Shown here piece after piece: positions 1 through 12,073 of a stretch of 64,000 bases of DNA. The stretch is from NCBI GenBank assembly GCA_013399875.1, contig VXAZ01003887.1, forward strand, positions 1,159,855 through 1,223,854. Direction: 5' to 3'. Within the stretch, counting starts at the first letter, position 1; each line of letters opens with the position of its first letter. Both the position numbers and the translations under genes were made by a program. Under the pieces are notes generated by a model. It had not been told where the DNA came from. It did no database searches and worked only from the letters and a program-made list of their open reading frames with translations. The DNA is from Gymnorhina tibicen. Taxonomy: Eukaryota > Chordata > Aves > Passeriformes > Artamidae.

Positions 1-596
1 TCATCATGTGGCACATACATTGATCTCAAGGCTCTCTTCCCTGACCCAGCTCTTGTAGCACAGAAGAAATCATTATAGACAAGAGGTACTGAGTTACTGC
101 TAATATGTGTCAGCTTCAGCTCTTTTCTGCCAAGCCTTCTTTCAGTACAGTGTTTAGAAGAATACTTTATATCAGGCTACAAGCACTGAAAGTAGGAAAC
201 TGCTGATGATGTATAGTGGATGGGACATCAGAAGTTGCCAAAAGCAAATGTTTTCTGCCAAATGTGTAATTTTATTCAACTATCTTATCCCGGGCATAAA
301 TTTGATGACATCTGCCCAACTTGTATTTTACTGCTCAAGGACAATTTTATAGCTCTTAAATTCCACACTCTGTCGTTCTTACAAACTGCAAATCTAGGAT
401 GCATCCAACAAGCCATTTATTCTAAACAAAAATTTGAGGTGGAGGAGACAACTGTATCCTGATAATCCTATCACACTCATACTTTGTCTAAAAATATTAT
501 GACGGGTACAGAAAAAGAAGTAGTAAGTATTTCATAAAAGTAAGCTTTCTTTCCAATTCTATTTCACTTTAATGGCTTAATATTAAATACCGAAGT

Positions 597-615
597 AAAA
601 CAAAACAAAACAAAA
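597..615. repeat. AAAAC simple repeat
   Basis: Almost four units of AAAAC occur in tandem, followed by further A/C-rich sequence to about 632. Confidence 0.85.
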
Positions 616-2060
616 TCCCAAACAAAACCCAGCAACAGAAAGTTTGAACATTATGAAAATGTCTTTTCCTAGTTTTTGCTTTGATACAAAATTGTCAGCA
701 GAAACAGCTTTATGAAACATTTTACTCTCAATGATTTGTCATTTTCTGATACTCAAAGTTAGGCTGGAAGCTGTCTAAGTTATAATAACTGACTTGTCCA
801 TAAGCAGCAGAAATAGAACTATCAAGTTTCATGTACAACAAAGACATTCCAAGAAAATAGCATGTTCTATTTTATCCTATTTGGAGAATTTCTGACTGTC
901 ATTAAGGCAACTTTTTTTGGTCTTCATTCCTGTACATGTATCTTGCACATATACAATCCACTTGCATTATCTTAAAAAGCTAATTTCATTGGGGTACAAT
1001 TTTAGACATATAGAGGTAAAGTATAAAGATATTTTTGGGGAATTACTTCTCCTCCCACCAAACTTACAATGTATGTATCTAGTCTGGGTTTTATATGTTT
1101 TGAGACAAAGATTTATAAACACTTCCAAAGACTTCAGAGAGACACTGGTTTTAACCCTGGAAAACCTGTTTTTTAAGAAGCACCCAGCAAAACTCCACGC
1201 TCATATCTTCCCAAACATCTCTATCACAGCACTTCAGACTCCTATAAGGAACCACCCACAAAACCAGTGTTGCAAAGTCTTCTGAAGGCCACCCCTTTCT
1301 AGCCAACCCAACCAACTGAGTAGTGATGAGCAGTACTGAAATCAGAAGATGGATGTCAGAGCTGAGAAGACTCTCAATTTCCTGGTTTCTACCTAAATCC
1401 TTTCTGTGAGCACCATTTAATAGCTGTTTGCATACTAAAGTATAAGTTTTAAGTTGAGCAGTATACTTATATTTGTGTGCAATTCACAAATTATATAGCA
1501 ATGGGCAAAGGACTATGCATGAATTTGAAGCTATGTGTAGTGGCACTGAAAAGTTTCTTGAATTAAATCAGTATTTCCAGCATAATCCCTTTGACCACAG
1601 CACTGTTCACTAGCAGTAGCAGCCATACACTAACACAGTCCCTTCTTTACTCACCCCTCCAGAAAAGCAAGTGGCTCAAAGTTCAGGATGACCTCACCAA
1701 TTAAGAAGGTGTTGTTACTTACATGCTTCCAGTGATTTGAATCTCAAGAATTCAAACATGCTGCAAAAGCACCAAAACCTATCTCCATTTTAATCACGGC
1801 AAAACATCGTGGTTTGGTGAGACTTAATGACATGGCCAGGACGCCACACTCTTAGGAGTAGGGAATACTGTGCTGGAATGACAGCTAGCAATATTAACTT
1901 TCAAGTCACTGGTAAGAACTGAAGTGCTGAAAATCTTTTGTACAAAAAAGCAATTGTACAAAACTAACTCATGGACTTCAATGATTTAGTAACCATGAGT
2001 TCTAAATCGAGCTCTACCATTTGTTCACCATCCTGTTTTCTTCTGTCCTCTCTCCAAATC

Positions 2061-2145
2061 AGATTCACGTGAGGGAAACAGGCCCAGAAATTTGATGCAA
2101 CTTGCCCAAGATGGCCCAGACAGTACTCAGTGCCCTGCAGGTCAA
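2061..2145 (+). mobile_element. MIR-like SINE fragment (core region)
   Basis: From memory of the MIR consensus, this follows its core in order: a GAGGGAAACAGGCCCAGA segment (MIR: GAGGAAACTGAGGCACAGA), a T/A-rich spacer, then ACTTGCCCAAG and an ACAGTACTCAGTG tail (MIR: CAGCTAGTAAGTG). The co-linear match over about 80 bp argues for a real but very old MIR/CORE-SINE remnant, the class also found in small numbers in bird genomes. Confidence 0.55.
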
Positions 2146-5100
2146 GATACAGTTTTTAATGCAAGTCACATATTTTGGAATTAATATTAATGAACTGACT
2201 ACTAATAAAAATCCAAGTATTTGTAACTTGTGGTAGCTGCTTCTAAAGGAAGCAAGTGTTCCAATTGCTCTCTCTTTCCAAACACAAACCTACAAAATCT
2301 TCAGAAGGACTTCAATAATCTGAAGCAGGAAGTATTAAATCTATGTTCCTACATGCCCCCTCTTATCATATCACAGTATCTTTCATGCTTTAACTCCTCG
2401 TGCCAGCTGGATTGCAGGTTTCAGTAGAAACTTGTACACAGCTGGCTACTTTGAACTTCTGCCTTTAGTTACAGTCGGTAAGTATTTGGGTCTGTGAATA
2501 TACTGCAAAGTGTTAATAATTGAGAAAATGATTTCTGATATTAACACTCTAACTGTAATTGCATATTCCTAACCTTTAGAAGCAAAGTGAACAATCAGTT
2601 TTATGAGTCCATACAGTAAAACCCACACAAACACAAAATAATCCTAGTAAAGTATTTTACTCTTTTACTACGCCTTTTTGTTTCTTTGAATGAAAACCAA
2701 AGGATGGTAGAATTGGGGTAAATGGTAAGCAATGTTTGTCAGACACCATTTCAAGGTTTCATATAAAAGCAAAAGCTGATTTTAGAATTAATTTGTGATT
2801 GTTGGCAGTGTTTCACACATGGGTGTGGAATTTTAAATGGTCATTTAAAACTGTAAAGCTAATTAATCAATCTGTTACAAAGCAGGAATAGTTTACTCTG
2901 GATTTTCTAATACCACTGACATGGGATTCCCTTCTGACAGACCACATTAACAGTATAAATTCCAATAAGACTTTGAATAATTGCTGGAGCTAACTTCAAT
3001 CTAAAGATGCATTTAGCACTCACACTGCCTAGATGAACATGGGTTTTTACACCACTCGAAAAGCAGCTTTTAATGCAAGATGTCTTCAAATTCAAAAGCC
3101 AATGCATGTAACCGTTCACAGATAATGAATCCATATTCTGTCACAATCTGCCTTGGAGGTATCCACATTTCACTACAATGGTTAAATGCCTGTAGGACAG
3201 GCAAAGGCCTTAATGGACCAGAGTTTTAAACTTTCTGAGTTGTAAAGTTGTTACAAGGTGAAATGACCTCAGGTTCTGCCTCCAGCTGACTCTTTGTTGT
3301 GTCAGTAAGTGGCATGTTCAAAGTCAGACTCTCAGACAAAAGAGGATTTCATTCAGGTATTAACACCTGTGGCCAAACTACAAACTATGCCCTTCACTCT
3401 CCAAATCTTGTCTACAGAAGATGGGGCATTTTGCAGCCCTTATGCACATACTTGACACAATAGTCTGATACCAGGAACAGAATTCTCAGTCTTCAAGGGA
3501 TCAAACAGTATTAGCACACTTACTGCCCTGTTAATTCCCACCTTGATTTACAGACCACTGCAGCCACTGACAGAACAGAGAATGAACTGTGAAATTCCAG
3601 ATGATGCCCAGCATTGCAGTGAAACTTTTATAGCCAACCTACCTGTTATTTGAAAACTAAGTTTAAATGTGATTGTTTTTCATGCAATTGTTTCTTAAAG
3701 TAAAGTAGCAATTAATTTGCTTTAAGTTGCCTAAGATTTTCCTAACGTGGCACACGAGACCCAACTGCAATTGATAGGACAGGCTGATTTACTTCTTCAA
3801 GGTATCCATTCACATCCCCACCAAAACATTTCTGCTTTGTAATTTAGAGGGCCTCTGAGGTTACATTAAAAACTTCTGGTCTTTCCTCCTGGCAATTCTA
3901 CCAAAGCCTAGAAAGATTCATGAACTTTTGAGCACACCCTGCATTTGAGCTTGAGGGCACAGAGGAAGGCCTTGTTACTCGTGGATATCAAGGAGGGAGC
4001 AGTGTGAATGAGGAGCCATCTTTCTGCTGTCATCTCCCTGTCACTTTTGACATCCTCACACAAGAGCCCCCTGGGAAGGCGACACAGGGTGGGGAGATAT
4101 ACCAAACTCATACAAGGCTAGAATTTCCTTTCTCAGAGCAACCTCTACAACATAAAATAGTAATAAGCCAAAACTATCAAACTATGATGTCTATGAATGA
4201 CAGTGCACAAGTCTTCAAATCACTTGCACCGCAATGTTGGCAAACGTGTGCACGTGACAAAAATCTGCAGCGTGTTTAGTACATGTTTAGTACAATAGAT
4301 CTCCTCCCATTCTTGTCTGCAATCCTTTCCTGTTCCCCAGTTCCTCCAGGAGTTCATATTACTCTGTGTTTTCTCCATCCTTTTCCATGCACATACTACT
4401 TATGTCCCCTTCCCTCTCCCACATACCCTTTTACCCCTGCACTTTGATTATATACCAATTTCTTTTCCCCTTTTCTCTACCCCACAAATCTGGCTTCTTT
4501 AAATCTGCAGTCCTTTGGAAACTGTCTCATTTTTTTCTTCCCACTATGCCCAAGGGTAACCTCCTCATCCCAATAAAATCTTTCCTTTTTTCTACTGACA
4601 CATAGTGGAGATTGCTCATCCTTTTACCATGTACAGTCCCTGAAAGCTGCTTAGGAGAGGAGGATAAGGACCACTCTTCTCTTTCCAGAACAGTTTCTTA
4701 GTACATCACGCTCTCCTGAGAGAAGCTTCTCAAGAGGCATTCCTCTGGCAGGGTCACAAAGCAGGCTGACAATAGCTTTCCTCAGCTGCACGGGAAATGC
4801 TTTGATGGTAATTGACTCTCTTCCCTAGGCAGAGTATCAAAGTGCAAATCAAGGCTTCCCCTGGAATTTGGAGTTGGTTGCCCAGGCTAGAACAATAGCA
4901 GTGATGCTAGACAGTCTTGGTAATGATTTCTATTTTAACTTCCGCATTTTTTTTTTTTAGAGCTGCCTGTCACTTGGCATTACTACCATGCTTGCTGACT
5001 AGTGATATGTTTGTTTTCTTGTATTCCCTGTTTTTGTGCAGCTGTATTCCACTATGGATTCCTGTAATACCTTCACTGCAAGCTCTGTGGGGCAGGATGA

Positions 5101-5754
5101 TTCCTGCAGTATTTGCACAGCCCAGTACAGTGGAGGTCCAGGCCTCTTCAGTGCTCTGTTAATACACAGCATTAAAACCTTATGTCTGGTCACAGAACAG
5201 GGAGGACAGTATTGGCAGGAAATGAGACCTCTCTTTGCTCCCTGTTGCCTGCTGACTGTCTTGCATCAGTCAGAGCAAAAAAAAAAAGCAGAGCGGGCAG
5301 GATGTGTGCAAGGAAGGAGCTGAAACAGTGCCCAAGTGAATGGAAAGTATCCAGATGGCTGTGGTAACTCACACGAAGGGAGTCAAATCAAAACAAAATG
5401 AAAACAAAACCATATGCCATGTACCCTTCACTCTCTTGCTCTCTTTCTCTCTGCCTTTCTCCTGGCTGTTGCCCCAGGTCTTTCTATCAGTATGGATAAT
5501 AGTATGTTACTCATTTAAGTGTATGTCATGAATAACAATAACCTCTCTTTACATTAGAGATCATGGATTAATATTATTCATGTAACAAAGAATGTAATAT
5601 GAACCACAAAATTATGTAAGGGTCAAGGAAGTGCAAGGGTCTACAAGGGAAGTTATATTTCTTTATTAAATCCTTTTTATCTGGTATGCTGTATACTTAT
5701 AAAAGAGAATATTAATTTTATACGTCTATGTTGCTATATGCTATAGAAATATCT

Positions 5755-5763
5755 ACTCACAAC
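5755..5763 (-). other. FOXN3: Overlapping tandem splice donors of the 66-nt FOXN3 exon
   Basis: Reading the minus strand from 5763 downwards gives GTTGTGAGT. The first GT (5763-5762) continues as GTTGTG, which departs from the GTRAGT consensus at positions +3 to +6. The second GT (5760-5759) continues as GTGAGT, a full consensus donor. Using the second gives a 66-nt exon and the Gly-Phe junction known in FOXN3. Using the first gives 63 nt, removes one codon and keeps frame. The second site is the likely main one, and minor use of the first is possible. Confidence 0.75.
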
Positions 5764-5826
5764 CTGCTTGTATCTCAGGGGGAGTATTCAAAAGCATCAT
5801 GGCAGTGGCAGCATCAATGTCAGGAT
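5761..5826 (-). CDS. FOXN3: FOXN3 internal coding exon, 66 nt (frame-neutral cassette)
   Basis: On the minus strand an acceptor reading TTGATTTTTCCAG is followed by an open exon. With a G supplied by the preceding exon it encodes [11 protein letters not shown] and then [11 protein letters not shown], ending on the first base of the next codon. The human FOXN3 protein, as I recall it, has the same stretch with S for T in DAATAMM, followed by F-P-P-G; FOXN2 has a clearly different version (SDIDAAAAMM). FOXN3 is a nuclear forkhead transcriptional repressor linked to checkpoint control, and this segment lies just after the forkhead domain, about human residues 249-270. I place the donor at GTGAGT (5755-5760), which gives 66 nt and leaves a T that starts the expected Phe codon. 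A second GT lies 3 nt upstream (5762-5763) in a poor context. Because 66 is a multiple of three, skipping the exon keeps frame. I recall human 490- and 468-residue isoforms that differ by 22 residues, which fits this exon. Identity is very sure; the exact 3' edge is fairly sure. Confidence 0.96.
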
Positions 5827-6539
5827 CTGGAAAAATCAACCAATAAATACATTATTTACAACTGGGCTAATCTTCTTACCCCCGTTGCTAAACTATAGGT
5901 TCGACCACATCTCCGAGTGAAAAGGTATGAGAGTTCATTATTCAGAGGGCTCGTTGACTACACATTAAATTTACCCCCAAACTCACATGGGATCCCATTG
6001 TTACTATTAAACAGAGTGCTGTGATCTATGTCACCGAGCTACACTTGTGCTTGTGTGTGCATGATACCTTTGCTCTTAGCCTCACCAATTCCCTGTTTAA
6101 TTCTGTGGAGAGTATTTAGAATTCATTACAAAGGATCTGTGAAAGCAGGTGCAACATCACAATCTGGAAGCAACAGAGAGGGATGAGCTGACAGCTGAGA
6201 GGTGGGAAAGCACAAGGAACACCTGAGCAAGTACAGAAGATGACGCTTGGTCATTTCTATTTGTCAAGAAAGATTTCAGTAAAGTTTGAGAAAGTGTTGG
6301 AAGACAAACTGCTGCAATTAAGAAAAAAAAAAGAAACTAGCATTTCACTGAAGCACCAACTTATTTGTATCCTTGTCTATTGTCACTTTATTATTAGCAA
6401 AAAAATGATCAGCTGGCTGCTGTTATTCTTAAATTGGTTTCTGAATCCATCATGAACAGTCAGCTGACAGATGGTAAGTTACAGAGACAGAACAAAATAT
6501 GATCCTTTTATAACTATATTCACTTTCCTTCACACACAA

Positions 6540-6815
6540 CAGCTCGGCTGCTATGGAAATGCAGGTAGCTATGACAACAGTAAACAACCCCACAACGGCC
6601 ACTGAATAAGCTGAAAAGAACATCTGCCCCAGCAAAGCGTCCCAGCTGCCCTGGGGCGCAACTTGCTAATCGTGCAGTGATGCCGTGTGACAGAGAAAGC
6701 CGCCTATGCCATGTCCAAATAAATGAAGTGTGCAATTGAAGCAGACATAAAAACGCACACCCTGGCTGACTGCTGCCTCTGTGCTGCTAAACTGAATGAC
6801 TAATGAGTAAGCATT
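6540..6815. promoter_or_regulatory. Candidate intronic regulatory element near the 66-nt exon
   Basis: Eight CpGs occur in about 220 bp inside AT-rich intron, starting roughly 700 bp upstream of the 66-nt exon in transcription sense. The segment contains GTAGCTATGACAAC at 6565-6578 (11 of 14 positions match the ideal X-box), GTAAACAA at 6580-6587 (a canonical forkhead site) and an AATGACTAATGAG homeobox/AP-1-like string near 6793-6806. This density of motifs in otherwise plain intron suggests a conserved non-coding element. Conservation cannot be checked here. Confidence 0.3.
6580..6587 (+). promoter_or_regulatory. Forkhead-type site GTAAACAA
   Basis: GTAAACAA matches the core RYAAACA bound by most forkhead factors, and FOXN3 is reported to bind this class of site as well as a GACGC type. 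Its place inside a CpG-bearing element of FOXN3 itself would allow autoregulation, but a match this short is expected many times in 64 kb. Confidence 0.2.
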
Positions 6816-7587
6816 TGTTGTTTGGGGTTGGGGGTTTTTTCAGCTTGTCAGTATTTATACCAAATTACATACCAAAAAAACTAATTTACTACTAATAGCT
6901 TCATGGCACTTTATTTTGGCTATTATGATAGAAAATTACTTATCACTGTTGAAAATACGTGTATTTTTGATCTTTATATATTTCGAATCTATTCCCAGTA
7001 ATGTGATGTGGTATAAAGCCCTGTAATTTATTAACAATACAAATGACGTAGACAGGATTTCAAAATCTGCTTAAGCCAAACAGAAATTCACTTGACTGGT
7101 GAATTAAAAAAGGGACCTTCTATTAGTCTAAGTATGTACTACTTTTCTGTGAATAGCTTCAAACACTCTTCTAAAGGTTTCTACTCTATTATTTAATTCC
7201 TAAAACAGTAAACAGAGAAACAGTGTAGAGGGTGTCAAACTGAAGCTGAAGCAGCAGCAGACTTACTATAAAAGGTGCCTGTGTCTTCTGGACAGGTCAA
7301 CATTTTCTACAGAAAAAGCAGCATTTCCGAGTTATGTTCATGTTCAAGTCTGAAGACACCTCAAAAGCAGCATTCCTGCTGCAATTATCTATGCTGAAAG
7401 TGCCATTTCCAAACAGCTTCATGCCCAAATATGTGCCATGTTGCAAGACTGGATCCACACACCACATAGCAAGTGTGTGCTGTCAAACTAAAGAGGAATA
7501 ATCTATCTAATATTTAAAAGCAAGACAAAAGAGCAAAGAAGCCTGAGAAATAAAGACAAATCAAACCAGAATTCTTCCTTCTTTTTC

Positions 7588-7665
7588 ATACCATAAAATC
7601 ACGAGATTGTTAGAAGTGGAATCTAGTCTTTCATGATTCATACAGCCAACTTCAGCATTTGTTTA
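7588..7665 (-). mobile_element. Possible heavily decayed CR1 LINE 3' end
   Basis: The plus strand reads CCATAAAATCACGAGATTG then TTAGAAGTGGAAT, and a CATACAGCCAAC follows about 30 bp later. This loosely follows the reverse complement of a CR1 3' terminus (ATAGAATCATAGAATGGTT, a TTGGAAGGGACC block, ATCTAGTCCAAC). About 22 of 30 bases agree in the first block. CR1 is the dominant avian LINE, but this copy, if real, is very old. Confidence 0.25.
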
Positions 7666-10600
7666 TTGGCTGTTCTTAAATTTTGTTTTGTTTTAGTTCA
7701 AATACGGTCCCCTCTGCTGGATGACATTGTAGTATAATGCTAATTTTGCTGCTGAAAGAATAAAAGGACACTACTAGGAAAAGCACATTTCCTGATGACT
7801 TTGGGTTTTGTTTGTGTAACAAACTCTGTGATTTGAGATAAAATTGATGCAACCAGTTTCTGCTGAAAGGTGCATTCTAAGCCTTTGGACCACTAATGGT
7901 AGCACCGTGTTTCTGCAATGACATAGGACACGAACACAAGCTGCTCACAACACAGGACCGCATCCGCAGCAGCTGTCTCCCAAAGCGTGGCCATGTCTCA
8001 AGCCCATCCACGCCTGCTGTGGTGCCTAGCTCTGTTTCTATTGGTATACTCTTGAAGAAACCAGACAGCTATTCCATAACGCCCTGGCAGAAGTAAGAGA
8101 TCTTAGAGGCCTGCACGAAGGGTTGTTGCAGTAGGATCCAGGAAAATGTGCTTTGGGTTTTCCTACTGTAAGGAAAAAAGAAAAAGGAGGGACTGGTGCA
8201 CAAGTGAGACAAGGGCTGAGGGGCAGCTGTCTGAGCCCACACAAAGAGGTGCAAAGCAACAACGAGGGCAGATTGAAAAGCTGGCACATTCTTTTGCAGC
8301 ATTTACATTCACAATTTGGAGGCGTTCTCTTGACCTTGTTTACTGCTGCATCCCCACCAGCTGGTAACTGGATCCTGTCTCTTCTACCTGGCCTGTGTTC
8401 ATGAAGCTGTGGATTTCAGAACTGAGATCTCTGCCCTACCTGAAGTCTCCGATCAACACAAAGGCTCCTGAAGTTCTTAACAGTGGGTGGTTAGTGAAAC
8501 ATGATTGCAGGAACATCTTTCCCTAGGAAACCAGTTTAAAAATAACTACATACAAAGTTTTGGAATACAGAAAATTAAGTATTTAAATGAATGCATTCTG
8601 GTTTCTTTTTTTGCTAATTGAAGTAAATGGCGAACTGACTGCATACATCAACTGTTACTTTTTTGCCAGAGGAAAGCAGAAGATGTCCAGCCTTCCCTGT
8701 GAAAGAGGGAAGTAAGGAACATTGAAGAAAAGGAAGGATTGTGGGTGTTGTACAAAGAAGTAAGAGTATGTCCAAGCCTCAAACAGGCAACACTGCAGAG
8801 TGACAAGAAAATAATGACAAAAATTGCCAGTAGCCACAGTTCCTCCTAACAAACAACTGCTGTCCAGCTATACATTTGGTGCTTCATGCTACAATCTGAA
8901 GTTTCAGTGCTTGGTCCCTCATGCACCAAGGGTCCATCACAAGGTACCAGAAAGGACCTGGAAGAAACCTTAAGCACTTACAAGAACTTGTAAGGCATGA
9001 AAGTCATCAAGGGGCTGGAATTCTACTACAGCTGCAGTACCTCCCCTTGCAGTGTGAGCCTGCTGGTGTTTTTGCCAGCATTGGTTTCAAACACAAAACT
9101 TTTTTCATGAAGATGATACCAATGATGGTACGAACCTCATGGCAGTTCTGTTTGCTGCATTTTAGATTCACGCTCCTTGTCAGCAGCGTTCAACAGTGAA
9201 CACCAAATCTGTAAACACCACTTAGTTCTTTCACTGAAAAATTAACCTACAATTTATCACTCTGTGGAATTATATCTTTGCATATTGTGAAGATGTACTT
9301 TGAGCCAAATTTCGCTTTGCATGTTACCTGTATAGATCAGAATCAGTCTTGCACAGACAAGTGAAGTGGCGAAATGGTAGGCATGAAATATTTAGCATGA
9401 GACTACATACAAGCAACGCAGATGACAACCCTCAGGTAGCAGACTCTTTATTCTAGAATTCACAAAAAATAATTAAAATCAAACATGTACCTGAGAAAGC
9501 CAGATGTGACAGCTGTTGTTTTATATGTTGTGATCTCTGATCCAAGTTCATTTCATAGAGAGAGAAAGTGATTTATAGTAATTCGTATTATTTTGATATT
9601 ATTTCAAATTTTGATCTGGTTTCATCAAACCCTTCAAATCCATCCCCTTCCAATTAAACAAAAATTAGGGTAACATAGTACCCTCTTGGTTTTGCTAGAG
9701 GATATTTATCTTTACAGCCATACTATAAGGTTTTAAAGAAAATAGCAGCTAAAGCAGTTCAAAGCAACCACAGCCTGAATTTTCCAGCACAGATGCCTAG
9801 AGAGAGGCACTTAAGATGCATATTTAGGTATCAATAAAATGTTACAGCCAACTGATGTAAAAATGTAGTTAGTAAATAAACTGCACCATCTGTACACTAC
9901 AACCATAGCTATGTTAGCTCATCAGGAAGGAATTTATAAGATCTTCTTTTAATTTAAAGTTACTACATCTAGAATAGAACTATTTTTGTAAAGTATTTCA
10001 CTTTACCATTCAGTATGCTAGTTTTTGGCCCATTCTACTTCTGCCTCAGCATCCTCCACTGCTTTTCCCCATTTATATGTTCCTACTGTAGATGGAATGA
10101 CTAAAACCTAGTGCCACTATACTCAAAAAGCAGAAGTTCAGATTATTCCTCGTCTACACGTTCAGTCTTTTAACCCCCTCCCTACCTCACTTTCTAGCAC
10201 AGCCCATTCCTACACTTTTTTAAGTGACTTGATTCTTTGATATTTTCAATTTTCATCAGCAGAAAAATGATGCAAAAGCAACACTGTCTTCCATCTTTTA
10301 CCTTCAGGCTTATTAAACTGCAACAGAGCAAATAGCAGCTTGCCCCTGTTTAACTTGTCTGTTCACAAATGTGCCTTTTTCCTTCCCACATCATGATGGC
10401 TAACCTTGGTATGAGTCAGGTCAAAAATGAAGAGAATAATGAACAGAATCGAGGCTTTTTTTCCCATTTGCTTTTTTTTCTTTTCTATTTTTAATTTATT
10501 TTGCCTAATGATGGAATAGGAATATAGCTGTTAAAATAAAGTTGCAATGTGCAGGATGGAAAGAAATACCTTAAGAGAATTGTAAGTACTGTAACTCTGT

Positions 10601-11865
10601 CAAACTCCTTGGTGTGGGATGCCACTGAGTCCACTTCTGAAATATTTAAATAAGGTTGAGAAGTTCTCTTAAAATAAACAGAATACTTGTGGAAGCATAC
10701 AGTAAACCAGTAGGATTCAGAACCAAGATCTTGGAAAGAAACAAGAAATTATATTCTTATCTCAACAATAGTGCACAAAAGACCAAGCATGAGAATTCTG
10801 GAAGCTATACAATAGAGGCCAGGAGAAAGCAATTTCATTAGCAATGCAAAGTCACAGTGGAGCATCTCCCACTCCTTTAAATGGATCTAGTATGAGGCAC
10901 AGAAGAAGAAAGGCACAGGTCTAAATGAACTAATAGTTTTTCCTATTTAAGTTCATTTCCAGCACTGCCAAGTAAGCTATGGCTCAAGTGTCCTCAGAGG
11001 TCTAATTTAAAAAAAATACAGAACATTTGTAACAGAAACCTTCTTCCTGCTCCTCTATTTTGTTACATTTGTATTGTCATGAAGCAACGCATATGATTTC
11101 CATTCTCTAACAATACCATTTTATCAGCTGAAAAACTGTAAACCAAACAGTTACGTTTTCTTGTTAAAAATACTAGTTTTAATAAAAAGAATGACAGTAG
11201 AAGGAGTTACAGAAGGTCTTAGACATGCACAAACTCTAAGAGGTTCATCTATCATTCAAAAAGCTGTAGGAAACCAAAGCACCCTAACTTTTCATCTTGG
11301 GAGTAAAGATTAAGATCATTTAACTGTTTAAAAGACAGACTCATAACACTGTTAGTCATTTTACCAGTACAAAATAAAAATATTTTAAGAGACACCTGAC
11401 TAAAGAGAGATGAGATATACATCTTACACATAAAGATGACACTTAAACACATACTTTACTTAAAAAGAGGGTGGAGATTTTTGCTTTGGTTTTATTCCTT
11501 TCTTTTAAAATTATTTTTTCATTTTGATGCACATTACTGGCAAGCTTAACTTTCAGTACAGAAGGATGTGAAAATAAAATTTACCAATTACAAAGGCAAC
11601 AATTTTTTGACTTCATCCAGCCTGTGCAGCTTGGAGTACTGAACAGAAAACATCATCTAGAGAAAACACTAGCCAGTGAACTAGCACAGAAGAGAGAAAC
11701 AATTTGCTGTTCCATCATGTACTTACCTAATCTGTGATCAGGAATTTCAACCATCTTCTTAACTGATTGCTGCAGCCTCAGCTTCTACAGTGGAAGACGT
11801 GATTATGAGGGCTGTAACTCCTTGCAGCCTTACAGGTTGCAAACATATTTTTTTGACTGAAGAAT

Positions 11866-11886
11866 ACACACACACATAAACACACA
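11866..11886. repeat. Short AC repeat
   Basis: ACACACACACA is interrupted by TAAA and then resumes as CACACA. Confidence 0.7.
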
Positions 11887-12015
11887 TGCTCTTTGTACCC
11901 AGTTATGCAGATGTGTGTTATCTCTGGGACATCGAGGTCATCATTGCTCAAGCTTTCATAATGTCCCTGCTGCTAACAATAGGTTTCTCTTCCAGCAAAG
12001 TGGGAGGATGGCTGT

Positions 12016-12073
12016 CAGGAGGAAGTCCTCTACAAAATTCTGACCAGGAAGAAGTCCCTTACAAAACTCTGAC
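12016..12073 (+). repeat. Two-copy tandem duplication, 29-bp unit
   Basis: Units at 12016-12044 and 12045-12073 each begin CAGGA and end CTGAC. They differ at 4 of 29 positions (for example CCTCTACAAAATT against CCCTTACAAAACT). The direct abutment indicates a local tandem duplication, not chance. Confidence 0.85.

Larger units (their letters stand above)
1..5760 (-). other. FOXN3: 5' part of the FOXN3 intron downstream of the 66-nt exon
   Basis: This is intronic sequence following the donor at 5760. I searched for the next FOXN3 coding segment (the P-P-G-V-I-Q-N-G-A-R region) on the minus strand and did not find it, so it should lie beyond position 1. The stretch holds an AAAAC simple repeat near 597-615, a MIR-like fragment at 2061-2145, a strongly pyrimidine-rich plus strand from about 4300 to 4610, and a run of 12 T near 4950. 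The small open frames here show no recognisable domains. Confidence 0.8.
5843..12015. other. Intronic stretch: candidate element, possible CR1 scrap, otherwise plain
   Basis: This is the low-coordinate end of the large intron. It holds the CpG-bearing element at 6540-6815 and the possible CR1 scrap near 7588-7665. From about 8650 to 11865 I see only AT-rich intron with A and T runs and no supported gene, RNA or repeat. Confidence 0.6.

Noticed and set aside
4917..5531. Cluster of short overlapping frames on both strands
   Set aside because: Each frame is 60-95 codons, they conflict with one another, and none shows a domain. It lies in plain intron next to a poly-T run.
5764..5826. 63-nt version of the FOXN3 exon ending at the proximal GT
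   Set aside because: The proximal donor GTTGTG is very poor, while GTGAGT three bases on is consensus and yields the Gly-Phe junction expected for FOXN3. The 66-nt version is preferred.
5761..5826. Assignment to FOXN2 instead of FOXN3
   Set aside because: FOXN2 has SDIDAAAAMM followed by LLNTSIEQ at this place, as I recall it. The window reads [11 protein letters not shown] and LLNTPPEIQ, and the 65-nt exon with [11 protein letters not shown] also fits FOXN3.
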